Assembly: GCF_008015755.1 (NCBI RefSeq) | Contig: NZ_SSGF01000018.1 | Coordinates: 186,001 to 250,000 of the forward strand | DNA length: 64,000 bases | Origin: Methylophilus sp. | Lineage (GTDB): Bacteria; Pseudomonadota; Gammaproteobacteria; Burkholderiales; Methylophilaceae | Direction: 5' to 3' | Part shown: in pieces, positions 9,561 through 19,621 of the stretch | How the letters are laid out: each line of letters opens with the position of its first letter | Numbering within the stretch: the stretch's first letter is position 1 | Notes under the pieces: generated by a model | Databases searched by the model: none | The model's input: the letters and a program-made list of their open reading frames with translations, nothing else | What the model was told of the DNA's origin: nothing | Position numbers and translations under genes: made by a program

Positions 9561-9783
9561 GCTGTTTCGCCGCGGCTGCACGTAACGGCGTCAGCAAATG
9601 GGATAAGCCATTATGGTCAATTTCACGCATCAGGTGTAGCAAGCGGCCTAGCTCGCCCGGCGGAAACCCCTCGCGCGCGAACCAGTGCAAGTAATTGCCG
9701 GGCAAATCAGCAATCAGCCTGCCCTGATATTTACCATAGGGCATTTTGAGGGTGACCAGTTGCATCAAGTCTTCTTGTTTCAT
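9553..9783 (-). CDS. DUF3820 family small protein
   Basis: 76 residues. The core MPYGKYQGRLIADLPGNYLHWFAREGFPPGELGRLL is the DUF3820 signature: a small putative nucleotide- or zinc-related fold found in many proteobacteria, sometimes called a quorum-regulated virulence factor homologue. No catalytic residues can be assigned. It is translationally coupled (8-bp overlap) to the secreted DUF2927 protein downstream, suggesting co-expression rather than shared function. Its ORF begins MKQEDLMQLV; a second ATG at codon 7 is possible. Confidence 0.8.
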   Translation of the reverse strand: MKQEDLMQLVTLKMPYGKYQGRLIADLPGNYLHWFAREGFPPGELGRLLHLMREIDHNGLSHLLTPLRAAAAKQHD

Positions 9784-9956
9784 GGCGGTGAGGATGGTGA
9801 ACGATGCATTATTTTAAGCAAAATCGGCGGTTTTCAAGATTTATTTAGCCTGCACCCTTAAAAAAATCGGCTGCCTGCCGATATTCCCCTTGAGTCTGGT
9901 TAGAAAACTCAACAACAAGAAGATGCGTTGTATTGAACCCAACATCGCGAAAGACC

Positions 9957-10988
9957 ATGATGCAATACGAAATCACTAAAGAAAAAAGTGCAGAATACCT
10001 GCGACAAGCCATCCACCACATGTCGATGCAGGATGCGGCGTTTCATCCCGTCAGCTACGCTGTCTGGTATGAATATTCATCGGGCGAGCACGCGCGCCTG
10101 ATTGAAGAAGTCAACGACTTGATTGAAAAAGAAAAAAAGCTCAACGAAAAGAGCACGGCGCACTTATTTAACAAACACATTGCCAGCACAGACACTGATA
10201 GCGCCAAGGTATTGGTTGAGCGCTTTAGCCAGGTGGTGACGAATATCACCTCCAGTACTGAAAAAGCCGGGCAGGACACTTCACAATTTAGAAAGTCATT
10301 GGACGCCTGGTCGGACGAAATTCAACAGCTAGACCCTAAACTCGGCGCCCAACTCGGAGCGCTGCTCTCTGATACCGCCCAAATGCAAACCTCTATGCAT
10401 GGCTTGCAGCATCAACTGGAGGCGAGCCTGGAAGAAATTGCTGACCTGAAAAACGAGATTGTGAAAGCCAAGCAAGAGGCGATTTCGGATGGCCTGACCG
10501 GGCTGATGAACCGCAAAGGCTTTGATACAGCCTTGCATCAATGCCTGGACACCCCGGCCAATGAAGATACGTGCCTGCTGATTGCGGATATCGACTTTTT
10601 CAAAAAGGTGAATGACAGCTATGGCCATTTATTTGGTGATAAAGTCATTCAGGCCGTGGCACGGATTTTAAAAACGGTGTCAGGTAACTTGTATACCGCA
10701 GCCCGTTACGGCGGCGAAGAGTTCGTGTTGTTATTGCCACATACCAGCGTCGATATTGCCAAAGAAATCGCTGAAAACATTCGTCGCCAGGTGGCTGCCA
10801 TCACCATTAAAAACAATGTCACGCAGCGGCTGATTTCTAATATTACGATTTCTATGGGGGTTACAGCCTACCTGCCGGGGGAGTCTGCAGACAGTTTTAT
10901 TACACGGGCGGACCAGGCGTTATATACCTCGAAAGCACAAGGCCGTAACCAGGTCACCCTGATTAACGAAGAACTGGCAGCCGCCTGA
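9957..10988 (+). CDS. Diguanylate cyclase (GGDEF domain)
   Basis: 343 residues from ATG at 9957 (a second ATG follows directly; a TTG at 9933 is a less likely start). A helical N-terminal region (about 1-150) ends in a coiled coil, roughly LQHQLEASLEEIADLKNEIVKAKQEA, leading into the GGDEF domain beginning SDGLTGLMNRKGF. The metal-binding Asp is in ADIDFFKKVNDSYGH and the active-site motif is GGEEF. It should make cyclic di-GMP from two GTP. The RxxD inhibitory site normally five residues before GGEEF is absent, so product feedback through that site is unlikely. No membrane segment is seen, so the protein is cytoplasmic. The input signal is unknown. Confidence 0.92.
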   Translation: MMQYEITKEKSAEYLRQAIHHMSMQDAAFHPVSYAVWYEYSSGEHARLIEEVNDLIEKEKKLNEKSTAHLFNKHIASTDTDSAKVLVERFSQVVTNITSSTEKAGQDTSQFRKSLDAWSDEIQQLDPKLGAQLGALLSDTAQMQTSMHGLQHQLEASLEEIADLKNEIVKAKQEAISDGLTGLMNRKGFDTALHQCLDTPANEDTCLLIADIDFFKKVNDSYGHLFGDKVIQAVARILKTVSGNLYTAARYGGEEFVLLLPHTSVDIAKEIAENIRRQVAAITIKNNVTQRLISNITISMGVTAYLPGESADSFITRADQALYTSKAQGRNQVTLINEELAAA

Positions 10989-11024
10989 GTTGACCATGTG
11001 CGCCATCATGCGGCGCACATGCTG

Positions 11025-11453
11025 TTATAACAAGTCTCTTTTTTGCTCGGGAATATCTTCGTAAGGGTAACGTGAATGCCCGAAGCGCATCACCAGCACT
11101 GAAATCGCCAAAATCAAGATGGCCGCAGACACCGCCAGCATATGTGTCTCGGTCATTTCCTTCATGTCCAGTAATAAATAACGCGCCAACGCCACCATGG
11201 CAATGTAAATCGGATAACGCATGGGTAATTTGCCAGTGCCAAAATAGCTGTTGATCATGGAAAACACTTCCAGATATAAAAACAGCTGCAACAAATCGCC
11301 CAGCCCGACCATGCCAGCATCCCACATGCGCGCCAGTTCATGTGCCAGTGAAAAGAAGGTCGCGATCGTGACCAGCCCCAAGCCCAGCCGCTCTATCCAC
11401 ATTAATGCCTGGTGCGCGATTTTATCGGTGCGATGCTCGTATGGTGGCTTCAT
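11025..11453 (-). CDS. PsiE-family small membrane protein
   Basis: 142 residues with four hydrophobic stretches (around 23-40, 52-70, 80-96, 104-122) and the family-typical LLQLFLYLEVFSMI...PIYIAMVALARYLLLD core. PsiE was first named as a phosphate-starvation-inducible protein in E. coli; its biochemical role is unknown. The start ATG is preceded by a good GGGGGGA ribosome site. It stands 26 bp downstream of murU in the same direction and may be the last gene of the amgK-murU transcript. Confidence 0.82.
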   Translation of the reverse strand: MKPPYEHRTDKIAHQALMWIERLGLGLVTIATFFSLAHELARMWDAGMVGLGDLLQLFLYLEVFSMINSYFGTGKLPMRYPIYIAMVALARYLLLDMKEMTETHMLAVSAAILILAISVLVMRFGHSRYPYEDIPEQKRDLL

Positions 11454-11479
11454 GTTCCCCCCTGATTAACTCTTTGCTT

Positions 11480-12148
11480 TTAGTTCTTTTTACTTAGCCA
11501 ATGATCCAGCTGCTCTAACCGCTCTGGCGTGCCGATATCATGCCACAATCCGTGGTGATGTTGTCCAGTCACGCGCTGCTGTTGCATGGCGGCTTTTAAC
11601 AGCGGGGCTAATTTGGCTGCGTGCCCGTGCTGTACGCTGTCGAATAGCGATGGATGATAAACACCGACGCCCGAAAACGTCAATCGGTCAGTGGCAGATT
11701 CCAACACCAAGCCATTTGCCAGACCAAAGTCGCCCGCGGCATGCTGCGGTGGATTATCGACCATGACCAAGTGCGCCAGCTTGCCGGTTGGCAAGGCCAG
11801 GCTGGCATAATCAATATCGGTAAATACATCACCATTCAGCACCACAAACGGCTGCTCGCCCAATAAAGGCAAGGCATAGGCAATGCCGCCTGCGGTTTCG
11901 AGTGCCGTGACTTCTGCGCTATATTGAATGTGCACCTGCCATTGTCGGCCATCGCCCAGCGCATCCTCAATCTGCTGCCCCAGGTGCGCATGATTAATAA
12001 CCAGTTGGGTGATGCCCGCAGTTGCCAGGCGCTCGATATGCCACACAATCAAAGGTTTACCGCCTGCCATCAATAATGGCTTGGGGGTATGGTCAGTCAG
12101 CGGCCGCATACGCTCACCACGCCCAGCAGCCAGGATCATCGCACGCAT
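11480..12148 (-). CDS. murU: N-acetylmuramate alpha-1-phosphate uridylyltransferase MurU
   Basis: 222 residues, a single nucleotidyltransferase domain. The N-terminal MILAAGRGERMRPLTDHTPKPLL is the sugar-nucleotidyltransferase signature, and LETAGGIAYALPLL and LNGDVFTDIDY supply the nucleotide- and metal-binding loops. MurU converts MurNAc-1-phosphate to UDP-MurNAc in the anabolic recycling of peptidoglycan that bypasses de novo MurA. It lies 3 bp after amgK, the kinase that makes its substrate, and next to lptD, exactly as in Pseudomonas. That context makes MurU more likely than a generic mannose-1-phosphate guanylyltransferase. Confidence 0.9.
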   Translation of the reverse strand: MRAMILAAGRGERMRPLTDHTPKPLLMAGGKPLIVWHIERLATAGITQLVINHAHLGQQIEDALGDGRQWQVHIQYSAEVTALETAGGIAYALPLLGEQPFVVLNGDVFTDIDYASLALPTGKLAHLVMVDNPPQHAAGDFGLANGLVLESATDRLTFSGVGVYHPSLFDSVQHGHAAKLAPLLKAAMQQQRVTGQHHHGLWHDIGTPERLEQLDHWLSKKN

Positions 12149-12151
12149 GGC

Positions 12152-13135
12152 TTAGGCTGCCTTTTCCAAGGCGAGCAACAGTCTGAGAAACGGACGCAAC
12201 TCGACATAACGCTCACAGGCCGCCTGTAAATATTGCATCACCAAGGGCATATCCTTGAGGTAGCCCTCTTTGCCATCGCGGTGATACAAGCGGGCAAAAA
12301 TACCCAACACCTTGATATGGCGCTGTACGCCCATCCATTCAAAGTCTTTATAAAACTCACCAAAATCAGCGCTGACGGGTAAACCGGCTTTTTTAGCCGA
12401 TTGCCAGTAACGGACAACCCAGTCCATTAAATCTTCTTCGTCCCAGCGTATATAAGCATCCTTAAATAAGGATACCAGGTCGTAAGTGATGGCGCCAATC
12501 ACGGCATCCTGAAAGTCCAGCACGCCTGGATTATTGTCGGGCGTGACCATCAAATTACGTGAGTGATAGTCTCTATGCACCGTCACTTGCGGTTGCTGCA
12601 AAATATTGTCGATCAGCAAGCCAAACGTCTTATCCATCACGGCCTGCTGCTCTGCAGTCAGCGTTTGACCTAAATGCTTGTTCACATACCACTCAGGGAA
12701 TAATTGCAATTCGCGCATCAGTAAAGCTGCATCATATGCTGGCAATGCTTCTGGCTGTGTTGCCAGTTGCATCTTGATCAGGGCCTGACAAGCATCGCCA
12801 TATAAAGCTTTGGCGTTGTCACGATTTAGTTGCGACAGATAGGTATCGTTACCGAGATCACTTAGCAACAAAAAGCCTTGCGTAACGTCTTGCGCCACGA
12901 TCTTGGGCACATTGAGCCCGGCTGTCAGGAATTGCTCCGCCACGCGCACAAACGGGCGACAATCTTCCTGCGGCGGTGGCGCATCCATGGCAATCAGGGT
13001 TTGCGTCGGCAAATGCACGCGGAAATAACGCCTGAAACTGGCGTCTGCCGAAGCCGTCGTGAGTGTAAAAGGCTGATCGAGCACCTGCTGTAGCCATTGT
13101 TGTAGTTGCTGTGTTCTATCCACAAATGTTCCCAA
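12152..13135 (-). CDS. amgK: N-acetylmuramate/N-acetylglucosamine anomeric kinase AmgK
   Basis: 327 residues of the aminoglycoside-phosphotransferase fold. The catalytic loop VHRDYHSRNLMV carries the Asp and Asn, and GVLDFQDAVIGAITYDLVSL carries the second metal-binding Asp. AmgK phosphorylates the anomeric carbon of MurNAc or GlcNAc salvaged from the cell wall, feeding MurU. It is divergent from lptD with a 187-bp gap and is followed tightly by murU. The assignment rests on the conserved amgK-murU pair beside lptD-surA. Confidence 0.9.
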   Translation of the reverse strand: MGTFVDRTQQLQQWLQQVLDQPFTLTTASADASFRRYFRVHLPTQTLIAMDAPPPQEDCRPFVRVAEQFLTAGLNVPKIVAQDVTQGFLLLSDLGNDTYLSQLNRDNAKALYGDACQALIKMQLATQPEALPAYDAALLMRELQLFPEWYVNKHLGQTLTAEQQAVMDKTFGLLIDNILQQPQVTVHRDYHSRNLMVTPDNNPGVLDFQDAVIGAITYDLVSLFKDAYIRWDEEDLMDWVVRYWQSAKKAGLPVSADFGEFYKDFEWMGVQRHIKVLGIFARLYHRDGKEGYLKDMPLVMQYLQAACERYVELRPFLRLLLALEKAA

Positions 13136-13322
13136 ATAATGAATCGGCCCATACTACCGGGCATTACTGTTAAAATGCGGCTGTCATTTTAAGTGAAAAA
13201 TGACTTTTTAAGCATTTTCATGAATAATATAGCCCAATTGAAATGAGACATCTGACCGCAGGGTCTGGGATGCGTGCGTACAACCGTCGGCCATTAGCAG
13301 GCCTTACCGAAACGATCACTCT

Positions 13323-15707
13323 TTGAATAATTTGCAAGCTCACTCATCCACCTTTCAGGACCGCGGCATCCGGCTGATTTTGGCGCTCATCGCCATCAGC
13401 ACCTTGTCGCCTGTGCCTGTGCGCGCGGATGAGCAGGCAGCCACAGAAAGCATTGTCGTCGCAGAAAACACCACCTTGCCTGGAGCCATTGAAATTGAAG
13501 GCGACACCCTGCAACTGCGCATGGACAGACAAATGCGGGCAATTGGCAACGCAGTGATTCGCAAAGAAGGCCAGCAAGTCACCGGCGATGATATTCGCTA
13601 TGATATTCAGAATGACGAACTGCAAGTAGACGGTAATGCGGTCATTACTGCGGGCCAAACCAAAATTACCGGCCCGATGCTGCGCATGCGCATGAGTGAA
13701 AATATTGGGGAGATGCGCGACGTCAATATCGAATTTAAAAGCAGCCCGCCACCGCCCAGCAACCAGGATAGCAGCGCGCTACTCAATGATGAAGCTATTT
13801 TGCTCAGCGATCCAAAACGCTACCTGGAAGATGATCAGTCATACAGCTCGCAAGGCAATAATGCCTCATTTGAGAATATTCGCGCCACTGCCAAGCAAGT
13901 ACTGTTTGAAGGCCAGAATATCAAGCGGTTAAAAAAAGCCAGTTACACATCCTGTGCTGCCGATGTTGACGACTGGTATATCAAAACCAACAATCTGGAA
14001 CTCAACGACTACACCCGCACGGGCGAAGCAACCAATGCATTCGTTGAGTTTAAAGGCGTACCGATTCTTTACACACCGTGGATGAGCTTTTCTTACAACA
14101 ACCAGCGTAAAAGTGGTTTGCTGGCGCCGTTATGGGGAACGACCTCTAGAAGCGGCTTTGAATTGCTGACACCGTATTACATCAACATCCGCCCGGATAT
14201 GGACGCCACCATTGCTACCCGCTTTCTGAGCAAACGCGGTACGCAACTGCAAGGCGAATTCCGCTACCTGGGTGAAGACTATTCAGGGATTAACAACTTT
14301 GAATATCTCGACAATGACAGCATGACTGGCCAAACTCGATTTTATGCAAAACTGTCGCACGCGCAACGATTTAGTGAACACTGGTCAGGCGGCTACAATC
14401 TGGAAAAAGTGTCAGACGATAAGTACTTTTCGGAAATGGCCACTAGAATTCAGGTGACATCACGCGTCAACCTGCAACAAACCGCGTTTGTTGATTATCA
14501 AGATGATCATTGGACGTTTAACGGCTCCGTACAACGCTATCAAAACCTTGATAACAAATCGTTTGTCTACCAGCGCCTGCCTCAGCTGACTGTCAATTAC
14601 GACAATAGCTGGAACGGCATTACGACGCAAACCGTGGCGCAATATGTCTATTTTGATAGCTTGCAAGAAATGGGCACTGTGCCTACCGGCTCACGGTTAA
14701 ATTTCTACCCGTCACTGTCCTACCCGATGAAAAATTCATATGGGTTTGTCACACCGAAATTTGGTGTGAACACCACGCAATACAGCTTGAATAATAATGT
14801 GCCTAACGGCTACTCGGAAGAGTATAACCAGTTGAGCCGAACGCTGCCCATTTTCAGCCTAGACTCAGGACTCTATTTCGACCGTGAGTCCAGCTTGTTT
14901 GGCACAAACTATACGCACACGCTGGAGCCAAGAGCGTACTATGTCTATATTCCCTATCGTGATCAAAGTAAAATCCCGATTTTTGATACGGCGCTAGCGA
15001 CACTTAATCAGGACTCTATTTTTACCGAAAACCAGTTTATTGGCGGTGACCGCGTAAACAATGCTAACCAGACAACGCTGGCAATCACCAGCCGCCTGAT
15101 TGATGCAGAAACTGGCATTGAGCGAATAAGTGCCACCTTGGGGCAGCGTTTCTACTTTGAAGATCAGAAAGTATCGCTACCAAGTACTTCAGCCAGTACT
15201 CGTAAGTCATCAGATATTTTGGCAGGCTTTACCGCACGCCTCTCCAGCCGCCTGAATCTAGACACGTTTTGGCAGTATGACCCTGACCGCGGCAACATGG
15301 AGCGTAACAACTATTTGCTGCGTTACAACCCAGAACCGGGCAAGTCATTCAGCTTTGGCTACCGCTATACCGCCAACACCCTCGAACAATTCGATACCTC
15401 TGTGCAATGGCCATTTGGCGCTGGCTGGTATGGTATCAGCCGCCTCAACTACTCTATCCGCGATGGCAACGCCGTGCAATTCTTGGGTGGGCTGGAATAT
15501 GATGCCGGGTGCTGGCAGGCGCGCGCAGTCATGCAACGCGTGCAAACAGCCACCGCCAACGCGAACTATGCTATGTTTTTCCAACTCGAACTCGGAGGCT
15601 TGACGTCTATTGGCGCCAATCCTTTAAATGTGATCAAGCGTAATATTCCAAGCTATATGCGCACCTACGACATCCCGGCAATTTACAGAGACCAGAACTC
15701 GCAATGA
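13323..15707 (+). CDS. lptD: LPS-assembly outer membrane protein LptD
   Basis: 794 residues from a TTG start; no in-frame ATG exists before the upstream stop codon. A signal peptide (RLILALIAISTLSPVPVRA) is followed by the OstA/LptA-like periplasmic domain (about 50-200) and the C-terminal beta-barrel. LptD with LptE inserts lipopolysaccharide into the outer leaflet. Only two cysteines are visible, near residues 211 (YTSCAADVDDW) and 730 (DAGCWQ), so a single interdomain disulfide would replace the two of E. coli LptD. surA overlaps the stop by 4 bp. lptE is in the window, after leuS. Confidence 0.95.
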   Translation: MNNLQAHSSTFQDRGIRLILALIAISTLSPVPVRADEQAATESIVVAENTTLPGAIEIEGDTLQLRMDRQMRAIGNAVIRKEGQQVTGDDIRYDIQNDELQVDGNAVITAGQTKITGPMLRMRMSENIGEMRDVNIEFKSSPPPPSNQDSSALLNDEAILLSDPKRYLEDDQSYSSQGNNASFENIRATAKQVLFEGQNIKRLKKASYTSCAADVDDWYIKTNNLELNDYTRTGEATNAFVEFKGVPILYTPWMSFSYNNQRKSGLLAPLWGTTSRSGFELLTPYYINIRPDMDATIATRFLSKRGTQLQGEFRYLGEDYSGINNFEYLDNDSMTGQTRFYAKLSHAQRFSEHWSGGYNLEKVSDDKYFSEMATRIQVTSRVNLQQTAFVDYQDDHWTFNGSVQRYQNLDNKSFVYQRLPQLTVNYDNSWNGITTQTVAQYVYFDSLQEMGTVPTGSRLNFYPSLSYPMKNSYGFVTPKFGVNTTQYSLNNNVPNGYSEEYNQLSRTLPIFSLDSGLYFDRESSLFGTNYTHTLEPRAYYVYIPYRDQSKIPIFDTALATLNQDSIFTENQFIGGDRVNNANQTTLAITSRLIDAETGIERISATLGQRFYFEDQKVSLPSTSASTRKSSDILAGFTARLSSRLNLDTFWQYDPDRGNMERNNYLLRYNPEPGKSFSFGYRYTANTLEQFDTSVQWPFGAGWYGISRLNYSIRDGNAVQFLGGLEYDAGCWQARAVMQRVQTATANANYAMFFQLELGGLTSIGANPLNVIKRNIPSYMRTYDIPAIYRDQNSQ

Positions 15708-17023
15708 TGAACCGTTTATCCACCCTGTTGTTATCCACGATGGTGTTTGCCTTTTGCGCAGCATCTTCAACCGTAATACTCGCCGCAGAAAAACGTCCCA
15801 TCGAAAAAATGGATAGGATCATTGCCGTGGTCGACCAATCGGTCATCACAGAACGGGAAATGCTTAACCGGATGGAATCTGTTAAAACGCAAATGATTAA
15901 AAAAGGCGTCGAAGTCCCGCCTGACGAGGTACTGCAAAAACAGATTCTGGAGCGGCTGATTGTTGACAGCCTGCAACTGCAACTGGCCGCCCAAACCGGC
16001 ATTAAGGTAGAAGATGCGCAACTGGATAAAACCATAGAACGGATTGCTGAACAAAACAACCTGACCTTGCCTGCCTTCAAAAAAGCCCTCGAAGAAGACG
16101 GTACACAGTTTTATAAATTTCGCGAAGACATCCGCAATGACATTATTATTGCCCGTTTGCGCGAACGCGATGTCGATAATAAGGTAAATATTTCTGAAGC
16201 CGAAATTGATAACTATCTGACTACACAGGAAAAAGAAGGCGACCTGGACGAGTTTAACATCTCGCAAATTCTGATTCGCTTGCCAGAAGATAGCTCGCCG
16301 GAAGATATTCAAAAAGCCCGCGCCCGCACCGAGCAAATCACCAAAGCTTTGTCTGAAGGCATGAGCTTTGAAAAAGTCTCCGCCAACTTTTCAGATGCGC
16401 CTAACGCACTCGATGGCGGCAGCTTAGGCTGGCGCAGTGGCCAGCAGATGCCTGCCCAGTTTCTGGAGCTGGTAAAAACGTTGCAACCAGGGGGCGTTTC
16501 ACGCCCAATCCGCAGCGGCACCGGGGTGCATATCCTCAAACTGAATGACAGACGCGCCGGCGCCAGCACCTTGATTGTTGAACAAACCCACGTGCGCCAT
16601 ATTTTACTCAAACCGAATGAAGTCTTGTCTGACAAAGAAGCCAAGCAAAAAATTGAAGGTATTAAAGAGCGTATCGACCATGGCACCCCATTCCAGGACA
16701 TGGCCCGGCAATATTCTGACGATGGCAGTGCGTCCAGTGGTGGTGATCTGGGCTGGATCAGTCCGGGTGACACAGTGCCTGTGTTTGAAAAAACCATGGC
16801 CGAACTGGCCGTCAATGAAGTCAGTGCACCTATCCGCAGCCAGTTTGGCTGGCATATCATCCAGGTATTAGAGCGCCGTAAACAGGATATGTCCAAAGAG
16901 TCCAAGCGCCTCAAAGCACGCCAGGAAATTCGTGCCCGTAAAGCAGAAGAATCTTATAACGACTGGATCCACGAGCTACGTGACAAAGCCTTTGTTGAAA
17001 TGCGTTTAGAAGACAAATTCTAA
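15704..17023 (+). CDS. surA: Periplasmic chaperone/peptidyl-prolyl isomerase SurA
   Basis: 439 residues starting MMNRLSTLLLSTMVFAFCAASSTVILAAEK, a signal peptide. The SurA N-terminal chaperone domain (about 35-165) is followed by two parvulin rotamase domains, around 175-275 (ISQILIRLPE...GGSLGWRSGQQMP) and 290-390 (VRHILLKPNE...GGDLGWISPGDTVP), and a short C-terminal helix. It escorts beta-barrel proteins such as LptD through the periplasm. It overlaps lptD by 4 bp and is followed by pdxA after 4 bp. Confidence 0.96.
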   Translation: MMNRLSTLLLSTMVFAFCAASSTVILAAEKRPIEKMDRIIAVVDQSVITEREMLNRMESVKTQMIKKGVEVPPDEVLQKQILERLIVDSLQLQLAAQTGIKVEDAQLDKTIERIAEQNNLTLPAFKKALEEDGTQFYKFREDIRNDIIIARLRERDVDNKVNISEAEIDNYLTTQEKEGDLDEFNISQILIRLPEDSSPEDIQKARARTEQITKALSEGMSFEKVSANFSDAPNALDGGSLGWRSGQQMPAQFLELVKTLQPGGVSRPIRSGTGVHILKLNDRRAGASTLIVEQTHVRHILLKPNEVLSDKEAKQKIEGIKERIDHGTPFQDMARQYSDDGSASSGGDLGWISPGDTVPVFEKTMAELAVNEVSAPIRSQFGWHIIQVLERRKQDMSKESKRLKARQEIRARKAEESYNDWIHELRDKAFVEMRLEDKF

Positions 17024-17027
17024 ACGC

Positions 17028-18026
17028 ATGAATACCTTGCCTCGCATTGCGATTACCGCTGGCGAACCTGCTGGTATCGGGCTGGATATTTGTGTCAAAC
17101 TCGCTCATACCGCCATGCCTGCGGCACTGGTGGTGCTGGCTGATCCAGCAGCGTTGCAAGCCAGAGCCGCTCAGTTAGGCATGCCGTTAGCGTTGCACAC
17201 CTATACCAACACGCTGCCAGCGCATGCAGGTGACGGTAGCCTTTATGTGTTGCCGGTAGAAACTGCCGCACCGGTGGTCACCGGCACACTCAACCCGGCC
17301 AACAGCGCTGCCGTGTTAACCATGCTGGATCGCGCGCTAGCAGGCTGCCAAGCTGGCGAATTTGATGCCATGGTCACCGCCCCGGTACACAAAGGCGTGA
17401 TTAACGATGCGGGCATCACATTTACTGGTCATACCGAATATCTGGCAGAAAAAACGCACACAGAACAAGTGGTGATGATGCTGGTCGGTGGCGGCATGCG
17501 CGTCGCGCTGGCCACTACCCACTTGCCACTGACGCAAGTCAGTGCCGCCATTACGGCTGACAGTGTCAGCACAACTATCCGCATTCTGCACCATGACCTG
17601 GTACACAAATTCGGTATTGCCCAACCGCGCATCTTTGTCGCCGGACTCAATCCGCATGCGGGTGAAAACGGCTACCTGGGCATGGAAGAAATCGACACCA
17701 TCAACCCGGTGCTTGAGAATTTGCGCGCCGAAGGCATGCAACTCATCGGCGCCTTGCCCGCCGACACCATGTTTTCGCAAAAAAACCTGTCACAGGCAGA
17801 TGCTTTCCTGGCCATGTATCATGACCAGGGCCTAGCGGTACTCAAACACGCCAGCTTTGGCGAAGGCGTCAATGTCACCTTGGGCTTGCCGATTATTCGT
17901 ACTTCAGTCGATCACGGCACTGCGCTGGATATCGCCGGTAGTGGTAAAGCCGATCTCGGCAGCATGCTGAGTGCCATACAACTGGCCATCACGCTGTCCA
18001 AAACACGCAACTATTCAAAGATATGA
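17028..18026 (+). CDS. pdxA: 4-hydroxythreonine-4-phosphate dehydrogenase PdxA
   Basis: 332 residues, normal length. It begins LPRIAITAGEPAGIGLDICVKL, the PdxA start signature, and carries metal/substrate motifs TGHTEYLAEKT, NPHAGENGYLG, YHDQGLAVLKH and TSVDHGTALDIAG. It oxidises 4-phosphohydroxythreonine in the DXP-dependent route to pyridoxal phosphate. It sits between surA and rsmA, and overlaps rsmA by four bases (ATGA). The arrangement lptD-surA-pdxA-rsmA is widely conserved in beta- and gammaproteobacteria. Confidence 0.96.
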   Translation: MNTLPRIAITAGEPAGIGLDICVKLAHTAMPAALVVLADPAALQARAAQLGMPLALHTYTNTLPAHAGDGSLYVLPVETAAPVVTGTLNPANSAAVLTMLDRALAGCQAGEFDAMVTAPVHKGVINDAGITFTGHTEYLAEKTHTEQVVMMLVGGGMRVALATTHLPLTQVSAAITADSVSTTIRILHHDLVHKFGIAQPRIFVAGLNPHAGENGYLGMEEIDTINPVLENLRAEGMQLIGALPADTMFSQKNLSQADAFLAMYHDQGLAVLKHASFGEGVNVTLGLPIIRTSVDHGTALDIAGSGKADLGSMLSAIQLAITLSKTRNYSKI

Positions 18027-18811
18027 AACACATCGCCAAGAAAAAATTTGGTCAAAACTTTTTGATTGACCAAGCCATCATCCAAAGCCTGATCAACGCC
18101 ATCCATCCACAAGTGGATGACTTGATGGTCGAAATCGGCCCCGGCCTGGGCGCGATGACGCAGCCGCTGATCAAGCATCTGGATCACTTGCATGTGGTCG
18201 AAATCGACCGCGACATTATTCAATGGATGCAAGGCTTCTACCCGCCGAAGAAAATCACCATCCATAATTCAGACGTCTTGAAATTTGACTTTTCGACCAT
18301 AGGCGAGCGCATCCGCGTGGTTGGCAACCTGCCGTATAACATCTCCAGCCCCATTCTGTTCAAGCTGCTGGAAAACACCGCGCAGATTATAGACATGCAC
18401 TTTATGCTGCAAAAAGAAGTGGTCGAGCGCATGGTCGCCGACCCTTCAAACTCAGAATATGGCCGCTTGTCTGTCATGCTGCAATACCGCCTGCAGATGG
18501 AATACATGGTCACCGTGCCGCCAGAGGCCTTTGACCCGGCACCTAAAGTCGAGTCTGCTTTTGTGCGCTGCGTGCCTTATGCCACCTTACCTTACCCGGC
18601 CACCGATGAAGCCTTGTTTGCCAAAGTCGTCACGGCAGCCTTTGGCCAGCGCCGTAAAACTTTGCGCAACACCCTCAAAGGCCTGCTCAATGATGATGGT
18701 TTTACCGCATTGAATATTGATTCGCAGCTGCGCGCCGAAAACCTGAGCGTGGCCGAGTTTGTCGCCATCAGTAACTACCTGGCAGACCAGTCACTCACCA
18801 ATCAGGCCTAA
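18023..18811 (+). CDS. rsmA: 16S rRNA dimethyladenosine transferase RsmA (KsgA)
   Basis: 262 residues. The S-adenosylmethionine-binding motif is VEIGPGLGAMTQPL (about 34-47), and the catalytic motif NLPYNISSPILFKLL lies near 100-114. It dimethylates two adjacent adenosines at the 3' end of 16S rRNA during 30S maturation. Translation is coupled to pdxA through a 4-bp overlap. The next gene, adk, has its own promoter in the 96-bp gap. Confidence 0.96.
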   Translation: MKHIAKKKFGQNFLIDQAIIQSLINAIHPQVDDLMVEIGPGLGAMTQPLIKHLDHLHVVEIDRDIIQWMQGFYPPKKITIHNSDVLKFDFSTIGERIRVVGNLPYNISSPILFKLLENTAQIIDMHFMLQKEVVERMVADPSNSEYGRLSVMLQYRLQMEYMVTVPPEAFDPAPKVESAFVRCVPYATLPYPATDEALFAKVVTAAFGQRRKTLRNTLKGLLNDDGFTALNIDSQLRAENLSVAEFVAISNYLADQSLTNQA

Positions 18812-18859
18812 GCCGAACTTGCGCAAAGCCTTGCTGGCTTAACCTGATTTAAAGCTTAG

Positions 18860-19561
<702 letters not shown>

Positions 19562-19573
19562 CGGCGTTAAAAC

Positions 19574-19602
19574 AAAAAAGCCCGCATGCTGCGGGCTTTT
19601 TT
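19574..19602. terminator. Bidirectional terminator between adk and the TonB receptor gene
   Basis: Stem GCCCGC / GCGGGC with loop ATGCT, flanked by AAAAAA and TTTTTT. It serves both convergent genes. Confidence 0.92.
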
Positions 19603-19621
19603 ATTGGCTGCAGATCACAGA

